64,000 nucleotides of DNA from Pegea sp. RAD2-039 (taxonomy: Eukaryota > Chordata > Thaliacea > Salpida > Salpidae): assembly GCA_034620365.1 (NCBI GenBank), contig JAQGEQ010000163.1:62001-126000 (forward strand). Reading direction: 5' to 3'. The notes under the pieces were generated by a model. The model saw only the letters and a program-made list of their open reading frames with translations, searched no databases and was not told the origin of the DNA. Below are positions 35,994-47,921 of this stretch, piece after piece. How positions within the stretch are numbered: position 1 is the stretch's first letter; each line of letters opens with the position of its first letter. The position numbers and the translations under genes are program-made.

Positions 35994-36696
35994 ATTGTTT
36001 GAAAATTTACTAAATTCCTACTTCAGTGAAAATCGTTTCAAACTATATGCAAATGAGTAATAAAATTGATTATAAAATTCTTATTTTCTTCTTTTTATTC
36101 AAATTTTATTTAATTTCAAATAAAGTTTCGAGAAAAGTTCAAAAATAAAAAGCTTCGATTCGTTGATTTTTTGATAAAGAGTTTTTCAAAGCACTTTACC
36201 AGCTGTGTACTTTACCAGCAGCAATGATTCGTTATTCAGAGGAATGAATCTTGCTGAGTCACCAAATTTTAGTTTTAAAACAAAGTTTTTGTATCTAACA
36301 ATACTTACGAGGAACTAAAATATTGAGTTGAGTATTTCAAAATGTTAACTTGTAACGATTGCAACTGTATTTCTGAAGTTTCAAATAAATCCTAACTTGA
36401 TTGAAATCAATTTTTAACATTTATTTGCATTTCGAATGTTTGTTTAACAACTATTTGTTATTTTACTTAATCACTAAATAGTGTAACAAAATTTAGTTGA
36501 AAATAATTGTTTGTAAAATCATTAAAAGAAAATTCAGAATAGTTAAAAACTTAGAAAGAATAAATTTTGCAACTTTAGCGAAGTAAATGTCAACTAAACA
36601 ACTAGATTTCAGTCAGTTTAAGTATTTATTAATTTTCTTTTTACTTTAGGCTTCTAGTTATTTCAATTGTGGTTTGTTTTTACAAATTAGTAAGTG
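35994..36696 (+). other. NACHT-WD 3' UTR and P450 upstream region
   Basis: AATAAA at 36059-36064, 66 nt after the NACHT-WD stop, is a good poly(A) signal. An 11-bp direct repeat ACTTTACCAGC occurs at about 36193 and 36211. Acceptor-like AG sites at 36649 and 36690 precede the P450 start. No other gene is seen. Confidence 0.55.
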
Positions 36697-39600
36697 ATGT
36701 TTCAACTAATTCAAGATTTGTATATTGAGTTGGAATCGTCATATACAAACACAGTATGTATGATCTGTCTGATTGGATTAATGATGTTTTATTTGATGAG
36801 AAACTCACCGAATGACCTACCAGGACCGATTGGAATCCCTTTTCTGGGAGTCTTGCCTCTTTTAACAGATAGACCAGATAAAAAAGTTTTTGTAAATTTC
36901 TGTTTAATTCTGAATATTTTCTAATTATTTGATACAGACTTGTCTACATTTATTATCGACTTTTTCTTATAGAAATGGGTGCAAGAGCATGGAGATGTGA
37001 TGTCCTTACCGTTCATCAACAACAAGATCGTTGTGATTAGCAGCATGGACGCTTTAAAAGAAGGACCGATTCGTAACGGAGATCATTATGCTGATAGACC
37101 TAGCTGTTTTTTCCATGATGAAATTTTGAAGAAAAACGGTAATATAGTTTCGATATTTATTAAGATTTTTGAAAAACCGGTTGATGAAATAACATTTAAT
37201 AATAATAACTAATTAATTAATAATCCAAGGCTTACTTTTTGTCTCTTTGTTTTATCAATAAATGAAATTTTGAGAATTTATTAAACATTTAAAAACTGAA
37301 GCTAAAAACGTATTTCTAATTTCATAAAAATAAATTTTAAAAGAAAATTTATGAAAGTAATTAAGAATTTTAATTTCTTCAATAATTTTATGCAATAATA
37401 TAAAAGTTCATAGTTCAAAACTAATTGTATTTGCTTCTTTTCTGTTTGTTTTAAACATCAAAACTGAAACTCAAAGATAATAATAATTATTATATGATCT
37501 TGTTTGATAAACAAAATGTTTTGTGCAAATTATAAATAAAAATTTCAAATATATTTTGTAGAGTATGTAGATATGGTTTAAAAACGTTTATTGATTATCA
37601 TCTAATTCATTTCTAAACTTTTACAATTGGGTAATTATTGAACTAATAATTGTTTGAAAAGGAATATCAAGCACCAGTAGTAGTCCTGATTGGAAAGAGC
37701 AGAGGCAATTTACTTTAAAATCTTTAAGAAAATTCGGCTTTGGTCGACAAGCTATTGTTTCGAAAATTATAGTGAGTTGATTTAATAAAATCTGAAAAAA
37801 TATTTTGTAGAAGTGAACGACTTATTTAAAAAATAACTTTTTTCATAAAAATGTTTTTTGCTCAAAAAGTAAAATGAGAAAATTTAAATAATTTTCTGTT
37901 GAAGAAAGAAACTGATCATTTCTGTGAAGTGATGATTCAATCTAAAGGAGATTTTTCTATTGGAAGAGTAAGTTAATTTCAAACTCTATTAGCTCAAAGT
38001 ATAAACAACTTTTTGAATAACTTTTGTTAAAAGCTTTTTTATATATCAATTCAATATCAATTTTTGTATTAAAGTAAAGTTTGATTTTTAACTGCGCTAA
38101 AACTATATAAATTTTATGCAAAAAATAACATTTTCAACTTATTAAAATCATTTGGTAACAAATTGTTGAATTTACAGAAGCATTTGAATGAACTTAGTGC
38201 AAATATTATCTTTCAACTTTGCTTGAACAGAAGGTTTAGTTATGAGGAACGTCAAGATTTCTTAAAATTCTTTCATAGACTTTCAAAAAAGTTTAATGAG
38301 GCATCATTTGCACTTCAAGTTAGAGATAGATATCATTAAAAACTAGTCTAAGTGTTTTTAAAATGATAATAATTAAATAACTAACTAAAAAATAGATTTC
38401 TATGAAACAAATTTTCTAAACTCAAAAGAAGTAAATGAATTTTTCGATTCTTACAGTTTTGTGAAAAAACATTTTAAATAGTTAATTAGTAAAATTATTT
38501 GAAGTCTTCTGAAACTAATAATTTTAAAACTTTGTTGTGGAGCTTCTTATTTCTATTATTTGATTTCAATTGATGCTTTTAAAAAAGTCTTCTTTAAAGT
38601 TCTTTCAAAAGTTTTATGAAAAAATGAATTTTTACATTTTTAAATGACTTCTTTTCAGGCGACAATCTTTGTTCCTTGGATTTATTCTCTGCCTCCTTTT
38701 CGAGCAACTTTACAAGATTTGAAAAAGTTTGTTGACGAAGTGAATTTTGATGATTAATTTGACTTTTTTAACAAATGAATAAGTTTACAAGAATTTTAAA
38801 CTTCAAATGTTGACTTGAACAGTTTGAAAACAATATTGAGAAAGAATTGAAAGCTCATAATGAGTCATCTGAAGCATCTAGAGATTTCACTGATGATTAT
38901 GTAAATGAGATGAAGACACGTGACCAACAAGGTCCATTCAACAGTGAGTCATTTGAATATTTGCTTTTTACTCAAGATGACATTAGAGGAATATTTCAGA
39001 AATTACTCTTTTGTATATATTAAGAGACTTATTTTTGGCTGGAACTGAAACTTCAGCAACTACAATTACTTGGGCTTTACTAATTTTGTGTAATCGTAAA
39101 AAAACTGTTTTGAAAAAGGTGAGAATATTTCTCTACGATTCTAAAAGTTTAAAGATATTTTTATCATATCTAGATTCACGAAGAAATCGATGTTGTTATT
39201 GGAAGAGTAGATAAGCCTGCAGCTGAACACCGATCAAAGATGCCTTATGTAATGGCTTTCCTTCAAGAACTAGTGAGATATCGAACAATATTACCTTTCA
39301 GTCTTCCTCGTATGACTACTCGTGAAACAAAACTCGGAAAATATACGATTCCAGCTGTAAGAACCTTTCAAAAATACTTCGTCTAAATAGTCAAATATAA
39401 AACAATTTATGTTTACAGGGTGTAACTGTAATTGAAAATCTTTATGCGGTTCATAATGATCCACAGAGTTGGGAAAACCCCGAAGAGTTTAGAGTTGAAC
39501 GTCATTTAGATGAAAATTCGGAATTTATTAAATCACAAAAAGTAATTCCTTTCGGTGTAGGTAAGATTTCAGTTCTTATTCAATAAAGGTAATATAAAAT

Positions 39601-40230
39601 AACAATATAAAATAAAAATATAAAATAAAAATATAAAAGAACAATATAAAATATTAAGTTGTTAAAAATAACGGTAATTGAAAAATTAAATCAAAATTTT
39701 AATTTTCTGAAAATATTTATTTTCTAATTACTCTAAAAGTCATTTAATTCAAAAAATTGTGGAGTGAATCGGATTCCTGCCAAATAATTTAGCAACGATC
39801 TTATAAGAGTCCTAATCTTGCTAAACCCAACTCTAACTGTACAAATATCTAAAAACTATGTGAAAATAAGCTCGTGTCTCTTGCGGTCAATTTATAGAAG
39901 ACACAACCACAAATTATTCATTATTTCAAAATTGTTTAATCTCAGAAGACAAGAAACTTTCAAATTTAATTCCTTGACAATAATCAGATTTATTAACTAT
40001 TTGAGATATTTGCTCGCAATTACTAAAGATATATTTTGATGACGTCAGGTGCTCGGTATTGCATCGGGAAGCAATTAGCAGAGTTGCAGATGTTTGTTGT
40101 TCTTGTTCGAATCCTTCAACGTTTCGATATTGTTACTGGAGCAGAAGAATTTCAAAATGAGGAACCAGCAAAAGGTGGCTTCGTCACCATGGCTTCTTTT
40201 GACTCTAAAATTATTTTGGTTCCTAGATGA
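36697..40230 (+). CDS. Microsomal cytochrome P450 (CYP2-like)
   Basis: Eleven exons (36697-36891, 36973-37138, 37662-37771, 37905-37967, 38178-38318, 38659-38739, 38823-38943, 39000-39118, 39174-39356, 39419-39560, 40049-40230) give 500 aa, the usual P450 length, all in phase. It starts with a membrane anchor (about residues 18-34), then the proline-rich hinge LPGPIGIPFLG, a C-helix region SPDWKEQRQFTLKSLRKFG, the I-helix oxygen-activating LAGTETSATT (about residue 305), the K-helix ELVR (ExxR), and the haem loop FGVGARYCIG with the thiolate cysteine near residue 445. Family knowledge: a haem monooxygenase on the ER using NADPH-P450 reductase. The GISSxxS..WKEQR and LPGP motifs favour the animal CYP2 clan. 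Substrate cannot be inferred. AATAAA follows the stop by about 105 nt. Long introns (523, 210, 340 and 488 bp) alternate with 50-80 bp ones. Confidence 0.95.
39585..39660. repeat. AT-rich AATAAAAATATAA-type simple repeat in P450 intron 10
   Basis: Four to five imperfect copies of an approximately 12-bp unit like ATAAAAATATAA. Low-complexity expansion in the intron before the haem-binding exon. No function is suggested. Confidence 0.7.
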
Positions 40231-40941
40231 CTAAATCTTTATCTCCCAATTTATGTAATCCCAAATTTTTTCAACGAATTATTTACTAAACCTTGAAGGT
40301 AATTAACTCAAAGTTTGTAATTCAAGAAAAACGAAATAAAATTGACTAACTTCAACGATTGTCTATCTAAAACTGAGATGAAACTCTTTTAGATTTTTAC
40401 GTTAGATCTACGCGCTATTTAGAAAAATAACTCATTTTTTCAGATATAAATTTCCTTAGAAGTAAAATAATTTAGTTGCTTAGTTTGCTTAGAAGCTGCT
40501 TCTACTAAATAGTTTAGTCAAAACAGATTTTTAAAGTTTTTAGAGAAATTGTCTTTCATTCGATATAAACAACAGAAGTAGTAACTCAAGTTATATCTAC
40601 AAATAATTTGATAATTAAACTTCAAACATTTTATGTTTCAGGTGAAACCTACATTTTATTAAATTTATTTTATTGAAGATTTTATTTTCAATTTAAAAAT
40701 TTAAAAGGAATTATCTGAAAATTAAATAAAAAGCTTTTTGCAAAGATGCTTTTGTTTGCAAAATTTTGTAGTTTTGTTTAGGTGAGGCTATTAGATAGTT
40801 TTTCACTTTGTTAAAGAACCTCTTTGTATACCAGCTGAAAGATTTTAAAAAACTTAATTTCTATAATTGCCAGCTTTGAGGTTCAGAGATAAACTTATGT
40901 GAGTAAAGAAAATGTTTGCGAAAAGATACATTAAAAAATAG

Positions 40942-41013
40942 CGACAGAAAGAGAGGCAAACCCTCCTTCACATTTATCGATAGAAAGAGAGGCAAACCCT
41001 CCTTCACATTTAT
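40942..41013. repeat. 36-bp tandem duplication resembling the LINE 3' tail
   Basis: Two adjacent 36-bp units that differ at one base. Each ends in ACCCTCCTTCACATTTAT, one mismatch from the terminal ACCCTCCTTCGCATTTAT of the LINE copies at 15.6 and 45.5 kb, and has the matching left arm AGAGAGG of the 3' hairpin with a shorter loop. Confidence 0.75.
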
Positions 41014-41079
41014 AGAAAATACTCGGTGATGATACTTACTGGTGATTGATTTGACAGAAGTAACGGCTTTAGGAGCCAC

Positions 41080-41220
41080 CCAGACAAACCAGTACCTGTA
41101 TCACTGAACTGTCACTGGCCACGTCACCAAAAAGTAGATTTAAAGAATAGAGGTAGTTCAGTTCGCTACTTTTCAATATAATCAAACCAAATTCGTGTGC
41201 ATAAAGTTAGTATGGTAGCC
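41080..41220. repeat. Member of a dispersed repeat family (copy A)
   Basis: A block sharing its core with 46640-46790. Both contain GTCAsTGG, about 40-50 bp later TTCAG, then CTACTTTTCAAWATMATCAAA and a GYGCA motif, in the same order and spacing on the plus strand. GC content is higher than the flanks. No coding potential or target-site duplication was recognised; a SINE, a satellite unit or a TE fragment are possible. Confidence 0.5.
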
Positions 41221-41889
41221 AACATATCACCTTCAACAGTCTTATAGCGATAGATGTAAGTCTAAGGTATGAGTTGTCATTACTTCTTGCAAACAGCATC
41301 ACCTAAATATAATCGAATATATATAAAATGTTACATAATTATTAAGAAGTTGTAATTATGCTGGTTATTTTGAATTGAAGTAAGTTATTTTTTTTATATT
41401 TACGAATTGAAAACATTTTTTTAAAATGCCGTATATGTTCTAAGCATTTGCTTACAAACAAGAAATATTTGGTGTTAAATGGGTAATTACCTTGAGTAAG
41501 AAGTACATATACTACGATAAACATTAGAAAGTTGAATTTTACACCAAAATTTTGTTTGAAAACATTTAAATTCTTCTTAAAACTTCAAGTTTACTACTTA
41601 AAATTTGATTTAAAATAAAATTTACTGTGTAATGATGATATAAGCAAATTATTTTTACAGTTTTTATCATTTTGTTACATTATGTTTAAAATAAATATAA
41701 AACTTTTATTTATTAATTAATCCTTTTATAATATAATTATTTTTTAATTTGTTTATTTATTAGTTTTAAAATTAATTTTTTTATTTATTTACATTTATAA
41801 AATATCAGTTTCTTATATATAATATTTATTAACTAAATACTTTTATAATCCAATAAATCTTTAATTTTTTAGAAGAAATTTATAATATC

Positions 41890-43005
41890 ATGCCAAAATA
41901 CAAACTGAAATTTGCTGTAATTTGTTCAAGCAACATGAATCGAAGCATGGAAGCCCATAGATGTCTAAAGTAGCATTTTGTAGATGTTTTATTTTAAATA
42001 TTTCCTTTTAGTTCATATTTAAGTAGTAAATACATTTGTTTTTTAATATATTTAAACAATTGACTTTATAATGAAATTTTAATTTAAAGGAAAAAGGATT
42101 TTGATGTGAAGTCTTATGGAACCGGAACTCAAGTTAGATTACCAGGGCAAGCAGCAAATAGACCAAACATTTACAGCTTTGACTGGTCATATAGTGACAT
42201 ATATGAACAATTAAAGAAAAAAGACAAATACCTGTATCCTTGATAAGTTATATAAAAATCTTAAATTAAAAAAATTTATATTATAAATAATTAATTTGTA
42301 AATCAACTTAAGTTTATCAATAGTTTGAAATTCAATTTCATGAAATTATTTTTTTATTCAACTTTTATAATTGATAATTTTATATAAATTTGCTTTCCTG
42401 ATATTTTTATAATAGCTACACCCAAAATGGCGTTTTAGGAATGCTTGACAGAAATAAAAGGATTAAAGAAAAGCCTCAAAGATTTCAAGAAGAGATTGAA
42501 GAATTTGATGTAGTGATTTCCTTAGATGAGCGAGTATATGATCAAATTGTTGAAGGTATCTTATAAAACGTTGATATTAAATACAAGTCATGATATAGAA
42601 CTATATTTTATTTCTGTAATTGTCAAAACTTCTTTTTAAAAAATATTGTTTTTTATTCAGACTTTTTAAATAAGAGAGCCAAATCATATAAACAAGTTCA
42701 TGTCATTAACATGGATATTGAAGATAACCATGAAGAAGCTACAATTGGAGCTTTTGTTGTTTGTGAACTTGCCAAGTTGGTTAGTGAGTTTTTCATTTTT
42801 ATAATTATCTAGTATAGTTTTAGAAGTTTGTTTAATCAAAAACACATCATATAATTTGAAGTAATTTCAGTTATCTTGAAATTATAATCTTTATATTTTG
42901 TAGATACAAGATGCTGAGGACATAGATGATGATATGGACGAACTTCTCTTAGAATTTGAAGAGACGACTAAACGAACCATTTTACATTCAGTTTTTTTCT
43001 ACTAG
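41890..43005 (+). CDS. SSU72: RNA polymerase II CTD phosphatase Ssu72
   Basis: Five exons (41890-41969, 42090-42233, 42416-42555, 42661-42779, 42904-43005) give exactly 194 aa, the length of animal SSU72. The N-terminal phosphatase loop CSSNMNRS (C-X5-R-S, catalytic Cys12) is followed by SYGTGTQVRLPG, YTQNGVLGMLDRNKRIK, DERVYDQIVE and DIEDNHEEATIGAF, which carries the general-acid aspartate. It ends in FFY. Ssu72 dephosphorylates Ser5 and Ser7 of the polymerase II C-terminal domain and acts with the 3'-end processing machinery in termination and gene looping. The second intron has U12-type signals. The neighbouring EDF1 is convergent, 565 bp away. Confidence 0.97.
42234..42415 (+). other. U12-type (minor spliceosome) intron in SSU72
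   Basis: This 182-bp intron begins GTATCCTT, an exact match to the U12-type 5' splice site, after an exon ending CCT. Near its end TTCCTGAT resembles the U12 branch-site consensus (TTCCTTRAY), with the candidate branch A 14 nt before the terminal AG, inside the narrow range typical of U12 introns. It lacks a polypyrimidine tract. The other introns in the window have ordinary GTAAG-like or relaxed U2 donors. Confidence 0.75.
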
Positions 43006-43570
43006 GATATTCTAACACTTGAACGGCGTTTCTCCTTATTAACTGATGGTGACTTTTTATCAATAATGTTTTTCCTGTCAAACATACTAAGTTTTCCTAG
43101 TTGCACTTATTTGATAATGCTGATTAAATGATCATTATGGAAAATGTAAAAATTATATCAACACTTTGAATTTGATATAAAAGGATTAATGCTGTAAAAT
43201 TACAAGAACTTAAAGTTGAAGAAAACTCATTGTTTATGTAGGCATAAGAAACTAAGTTTTGATGGATATAATCCAACAGTTTTTTATAACTATTTGAACA
43301 GTTCAGCTAATATTTAATGATTAACAAACCACACCAACCATATTTTGAAACGTTTTACTTCATCTAACTCAACACGCATAGTAATCCATTTTAAATTTAA
43401 AGAAAATAACTTTGAAACAAGTAATGATCTAAAACATACAACAGAAAGTAACTTATTATTTCATTAACGTAAATTATCAAGGGTTAGAAATTAGACTTAA
43501 AAACAAAAAAATTTATCAGTGAAAATTGTGAACGCAGAAATAACACCAAAATTGTTGAAAGAACGCAAAT
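43006..43570. other. Gap between convergent SSU72 and EDF1
   Basis: 3' UTRs of both genes are expected here. No additional gene or repeat is recognised. Confidence 0.5.
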
Positions 43571-44023
43571 CTATTTCTTAGAGCCACTAGGTTGCAAGGG
43601 TTTTCCTTTATCTTTACCGCGTAGTTTGATACCAATGGCACGTTCAATTTTACCCATGATTTGATTATTTGGGATTGCTTTACCACTTTCATACTCATTT
43701 ATAACTTGAGCTTTTTCATTGATTTTAGTTCCAAGTTCCTTTTGAGTCATCTGCTTTTGTTGACGGCCTTGCTGAATCAGTCTACCAACTGAAAGAGAAA
43801 CGGTATTATGATGAAGTTCTTCAGTTTCCTGGTCTAGCTTCATTGTATTTTTAGATGTAACTTGCTTCTTATTGGTACCAGCATTATACTTCTGTCTAGT
43901 ATCTAAGTCAGCACCACCATTTCTCAAAGCAGCATTGACACTAGCTTTAGACTTGGCAGCCCCAGGCTTTGGTTTGGACTTATGAACATAAGTAACAGTG
44001 TCCCAGTCAGTATTACTATACAT
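43571..44023 (-). CDS. EDF1: Endothelial differentiation-related factor 1 / multiprotein bridging factor 1
   Basis: One uninterrupted coding exon of 150 aa (human EDF1 148). The N-terminal MBF1 domain begins [10 protein letters not shown] and includes [17 protein letters not shown]-like and [10 protein letters not shown] lead into the cro/C1-type helix-turn-helix (about residues 80-135: [38 protein letters not shown]). The tail [10 protein letters not shown] is typical. The family bridges sequence-specific activators and TBP, and binds stalled, collided ribosomes. The ATG is 11 nt after an acceptor-like TTCTAG, so a 5' UTR intron or trans-splice site may lie there. Confidence 0.97.
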   Translation of the reverse strand: MYSNTDWDTVTYVHKSKPKPGAAKSKASVNAALRNGGADLDTRQKYNAGTNKKQVTSKNTMKLDQETEELHHNTVSLSVGRLIQQGRQQKQMTQKELGTKINEKAQVINEYESGKAIPNNQIMGKIERAIGIKLRGKDKGKPLQPSGSKK

Positions 44024-45198
44024 ATCGTTTGCAACTAGAACAAAACTGTTTCAGTTAATATTTCAAGTATTTGTAAAAAGTTTGAAGAAAGATAAATATT
44101 TGCTAGCATTTGTACAGATAGTAAATAGATTACTCATCATAAAAACCTTATAACTTTAAAATTAAGTAGCAACTTAAATTTATTTAAAATAAATTTTAGT
44201 TAAATTTAAACTAATTTCAGTTTAATAAACAAAAAATATAAAAAATCATTTTACATTTATAGTTTACATGAAACATCATACAATTGTTATTAAATATTTT
44301 CAAGAAATATATATCTAAATATATTCTTAATATGAATTAAAAATTATATATTCTATCTACAAAAATATTTTATCTAAATTATTGCCAAATAAATTCAGGA
44401 TAATTGATTTTATAAATACTTATATCACATTTATATAAATTACAAGTTTATTAAATTAAGTGAATTAAATATAACTAATATAAATATCATAATATTAAGC
44501 AAAATATTTCTAATTAATTTCATAAAATTTTTACATTTATCTAAAACCTACCATAAAAATAAAATATAAATATAATTCTTCTTAATTTTATATAAGAAAA
44601 AAAATAATGCTTACTATTTATAAGATGTTTTATATAAATAAATAAAATATGTAACATATAAACTAAATAAATAAATAAAATATTCAAAATGTAGAATATT
44701 ATAAAAACGTTACAAAGATAAAGTTTACAAGATCGACTTTTGACTAAAGTTAAACTTTTGAAGTGTAGATACTATAAACCAACAAGAGCTTTTATAAATA
44801 CATAAAATGAACAAACTAAAAAGTTAAAATAATCAAATTATGCAAAGTTTTTTGAGAAAAATCTATTTTTATCAAATAGTTATCTAAAGTTATAGATTTT
44901 TTGATTAAAAAAATTTTAAGAAATAATTCTCGTTGAGATTTGAACTTTTTGTTTATAACGCGTTATTTATTCGAAAAAAAAAGCGAATTAATATTATCAG
45001 GCAGCAAACGTAATAAAGTATACAAAACTGCTGAAATTTAGAACAAGAACTTCGAGTACATTTATTAAATAAACCATAATTACAACAATTAGTGAAGGCA
45101 ATAATTTATAAATATGAGTTACTTTATAATAAATGTAATAAATTAAAGATTTTATTAGACCTTTATAAGCCTTTTTATAAAGCTTTTGCTTAGATTAG
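44024..45198. other. Intergenic, AT-rich
   Basis: About 1.2 kb upstream of EDF1. Mostly A/T runs with no recognisable gene, RNA or repeat on either strand. Confidence 0.5.
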
Positions 45199-45592
45199 AC
45201 AGTGAAATTACAACCATTACACCTTAATAAGCCTATATCACCTAGTACATTGGTCAGAGCAAATTTTTTCTCATACCGCACGATTAGTACATGGAACCAG
45301 CTGCAATCAGACATTGTCATGTCGAAGTCACTCGCATTGTTCAAGCAGAAGTTGAAGCGTTATAATATTGCCAACATTGTTATTTATATACTATGATTTT
45401 TTTTTTTTTTATATTATCAAAATTCTATGTTATTGTTCACTGTTATATGCTTTGATGACTACTGAAATGTCACGTGTTACATCTTTTGGTTTCTATATTT
45501 TTGGCTAAATAGATGTTATTTGTGAGAATGTGTGTTAGCGAGAGGTGCTCTTTTCAGGAACCCTCCTTCGCATTTATTGAAATAAATAAAAA
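45199..45592 (+). mobile_element. LINE 3' end, copy 2 of the CR1/L2-like family
   Basis: Strongly 5'-truncated relative of the element at 14981. It keeps the final about 62 codons (HLNKPISPSTLVRANFF, STWNQL, SLALFKQKLKRYN) and the 3' UTR. The coding part is still open, with mostly silent or conservative changes compared with copy 1. The 3' hairpin (45538-45571) has lost one pair (GAACCC for GCACCC). It ends in AAATAAATAAAAA. There is no second recognisable boundary at the 5' side. Confidence 0.88.
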
Positions 45593-45612
45593 ATGTAGAA
45601 CCAAAAAGCTTT

Positions 45613-46194
45613 TTAGGTTTTTTTTCTTTTCTTAAAAGCTAGTTTTTGTTCTCTATCTTTCAGTTGTTTGTGGAGTGAAAAACGCCATTTAGAACGGTCT
45701 GCTTCGATATCTTTCCAATTATTGATATAGATGTTAAGCGATTTCATATCGCTCTAGCAAGTATCTTTAAATCGAAGACATTCGTTGCCATTTGATAGTT
45801 TCCATACAACAGATCCCTTGAGAGTTGTCCATCCGACGGACTTGTCCAAGCCAGTCTGGACCTTTGAAGGCTGTAAAGAAACGTTTGAAATAATGAGATT
45901 GAATCTCTTATAGAATGCATCTGTGAATTCATCAACAAAGTATACTCTGAAGGGCTTTTTACTGCGTATGCAGAGAGCTTTCATTCGTTCGTTGCCATCT
46001 GAGACTGCGTCTACTAATCGTAGTAGGGTGCTCTTGACAGCGAAACCATATTCTCTGCGTTTGACGGCAAGTAACCTCTCAACAATCTCCAGAATAGCGC
46101 TGCAGTAGCTGCCACAACGACGCTGTCTACAAGGTTCCAGCTCCAACTTTAAATTCGGAGTGTTGCATCTTCTAGAAGTGCTGTCATAAAACAA
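45613..46194 (-). mobile_element. Degenerate RTE-type retrotransposon fragment
   Basis: At 45613-45780 the minus strand reads LRFKDTC, a TAG, then SDMKSLNI, WKDIEADRSKW and a basic tail ending in TAA. This is the C-terminal signature of RTE-clade endonuclease/reverse-transcriptase elements found widely in animals. Just upstream a neighbouring frame gives RLAWTSPSDGQLSRDLLYG, matching the preceding part of the same region, so at least one frameshift separates the two. The open frame further upstream to 46194 (contains SYCSAILEIVERLLAVKRREYG) is not recognised and may be another part of the insertion. The copy is broken. Confidence 0.7.
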
Positions 46195-47921
46195 AATAAC
46201 AAGGCCCTTCTACCTGGGTTTTATAAACTTTTCCTTGTCGAAAAACAAAAATAAATAACCATAAATCAATAATTTAATTTATTTGATTTATCCTGATTTA
46301 ATTTACAGTAAAGAACTTTTAGAAACACAGCAAATTACACATTTTTTTAAACTTGTTACCACCATCAAGAAGTTACTTGAAGGAAATCATTGTTTTATTA
46401 TAAATTCTATTCAGAACCTCTACATTGCATATTCTAAAAATGGTTTAAAACACATTTTAGCACAAATACGTTAATTTTTGTAATGTTTAACTTATATTAG
46501 TAGACAAGATTTACAGATTATAAGTTTTATTATTTGAATAAAAACGAGAGAGAACAAGTTTACTTTGAATTTATAGAGCTAAGAAGCAGAATTTATGTCT
46601 TTCATAGCAATGTAACTGCTTCGGGAGAAGCAAAAGTTTTGGGAGTAAGTCCAGACTGAACTGATCGACCTCTAGGTCACTGTCTCAGGGTCAGTGGAAC
46701 CAAACTTGGCGAACAAGTTCAAGATAATTCAGTAGAAACTACTTTTCAAAATCATCAAATTTAGCGCACAGCCGGGAAGAAAGGAAGTATTTGCTCAACT
46801 ACAAGATTTTTATTTTAAAAAATTAAATTAATTAATTAAAATGTAAGTTAAGTAAGTCTAATAAAAAATAATCTTTTTTGATAGAAATTTAGAAAAGTTA
46901 TTCATTAAAAAATTTAGCAAGTATTTGAAAAACTTAGAATTTGATTGCATTTTATTAAAATGCATATTTTGAATTTTTAACGTAAGTATAAACAAATCAG
47001 TAAAAACAGTAAATAAAAATATTTTTGTTTAGATTAATTTTCCTAAAAACAAAAATCAAACTTTACAACAAATTATCATTAAATCGGTCCAAGTATGAGA
47101 TATGCCAAAATCAGCTTAATCAATTCATAACTAATTTCTAAAGTCACAAAATCTTATTCAAAAGGTTCGTTCTTATGAGTTTCTTTTTAATTTGGGTTCT
47201 TTAACATGAACCTTTAAATTTTCTCAATTTTTATAATTTAGTTTCAGCTAACAAAACTGTTTTGTTTGATTTTGTCAACACAGTTACTTTCAGCTTTCTA
47301 AAGTTTCAAAGTGAAAATAATTGTAGAATTATTAATTTAACACATGTAGTTACAAGCTGCTTTTTATGTATCATGTTTATAAGTATTTAGATTTATTATT
47401 TACAAACTATTTATTTATTAGCCTGAAGTTAATGAAAACTAAAATATATTCAATATAAATTATATCTTGAAATTTGTAAATTTATAGATTTTGAGCTAAT
47501 TAAATTTTGTGATAATGATAAACAAGTTATTTCAATTTTATTTAGTAAAATTTAGTTTATTTATAATTTAATAGAAAATAATTATCTTTAAATTTTAATT
47601 TGTTTGTTTTTACAACAAGTAATTGTTTATTTTCTAAATATTTTAGCAATTTTTTTTGTCAAAAGCTTTTATTGATAATTTTAGCTTTTTATATCTTCTT
47701 ATTGAAGATTCAAATCTTTTAGAAAGATTCTATTTTTTAGATTGTTTTTTTATTGATAATTTATCTACTTCCTTTTAAAGTAAAGTTTAAGGTTAATTTT
47801 TTATCTTTAAGAATGGCTTCAATCTGTTATTTTTTATCTATACATAAAAAAACTACTTTTATATCACTTCCTAGATCAAAATTACAGTTGATTCTTGTTT
47901 TAGGTTATTAAAACTGTTGGT
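46195..47921. other. Intergenic upstream of GAK
   Basis: Contains the second dispersed-repeat copy (46640-46790) and AT-rich sequence. No gene is recognised; an open frame at 46283-46474 lacks coding character. TTTTAG 18 nt before the GAK start is acceptor-like. Confidence 0.5.
46640..46790. repeat. Dispersed repeat family, copy B
   Basis: Shares its core order of motifs with 41080-41220. This copy also contains the inverted pair GACCTCTAGGTC and two AGGTCA/GGGTCA half-sites 8 bp apart, with higher GC than its flanks. It was recognised by eye; the boundaries are approximate. Confidence 0.5.

Larger units (their letters stand above)
40231..41889. other. Intergenic between P450 and SSU72
   Basis: Contains the P450 3' end (AATAAA 40335-40340), the 36-bp duplication and a dispersed repeat copy described separately, and AT-rich filler. 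On the minus strand 41040-41079 there is a short open frame beginning with ATG and ending at a perfect GTAAGT donor, but no partner exon could be recognised. An acceptor-like TTTTTTAG lies 17 nt before the SSU72 ATG. Confidence 0.45.

Noticed and set aside
41028..41040. ATACTTAC on the plus strand resembling the U1 snRNA 5' end.
   Set aside because: It is just the complement of a donor consensus; no U1 stem-loops or Sm site follow.
40861..41079. Minus-strand open frame with a 12-residue repeat and a perfect GTAAGT donor at its start.
   Set aside because: The repeat comes from the LINE-tail duplication; no partner exon is found. Kept only as a note.
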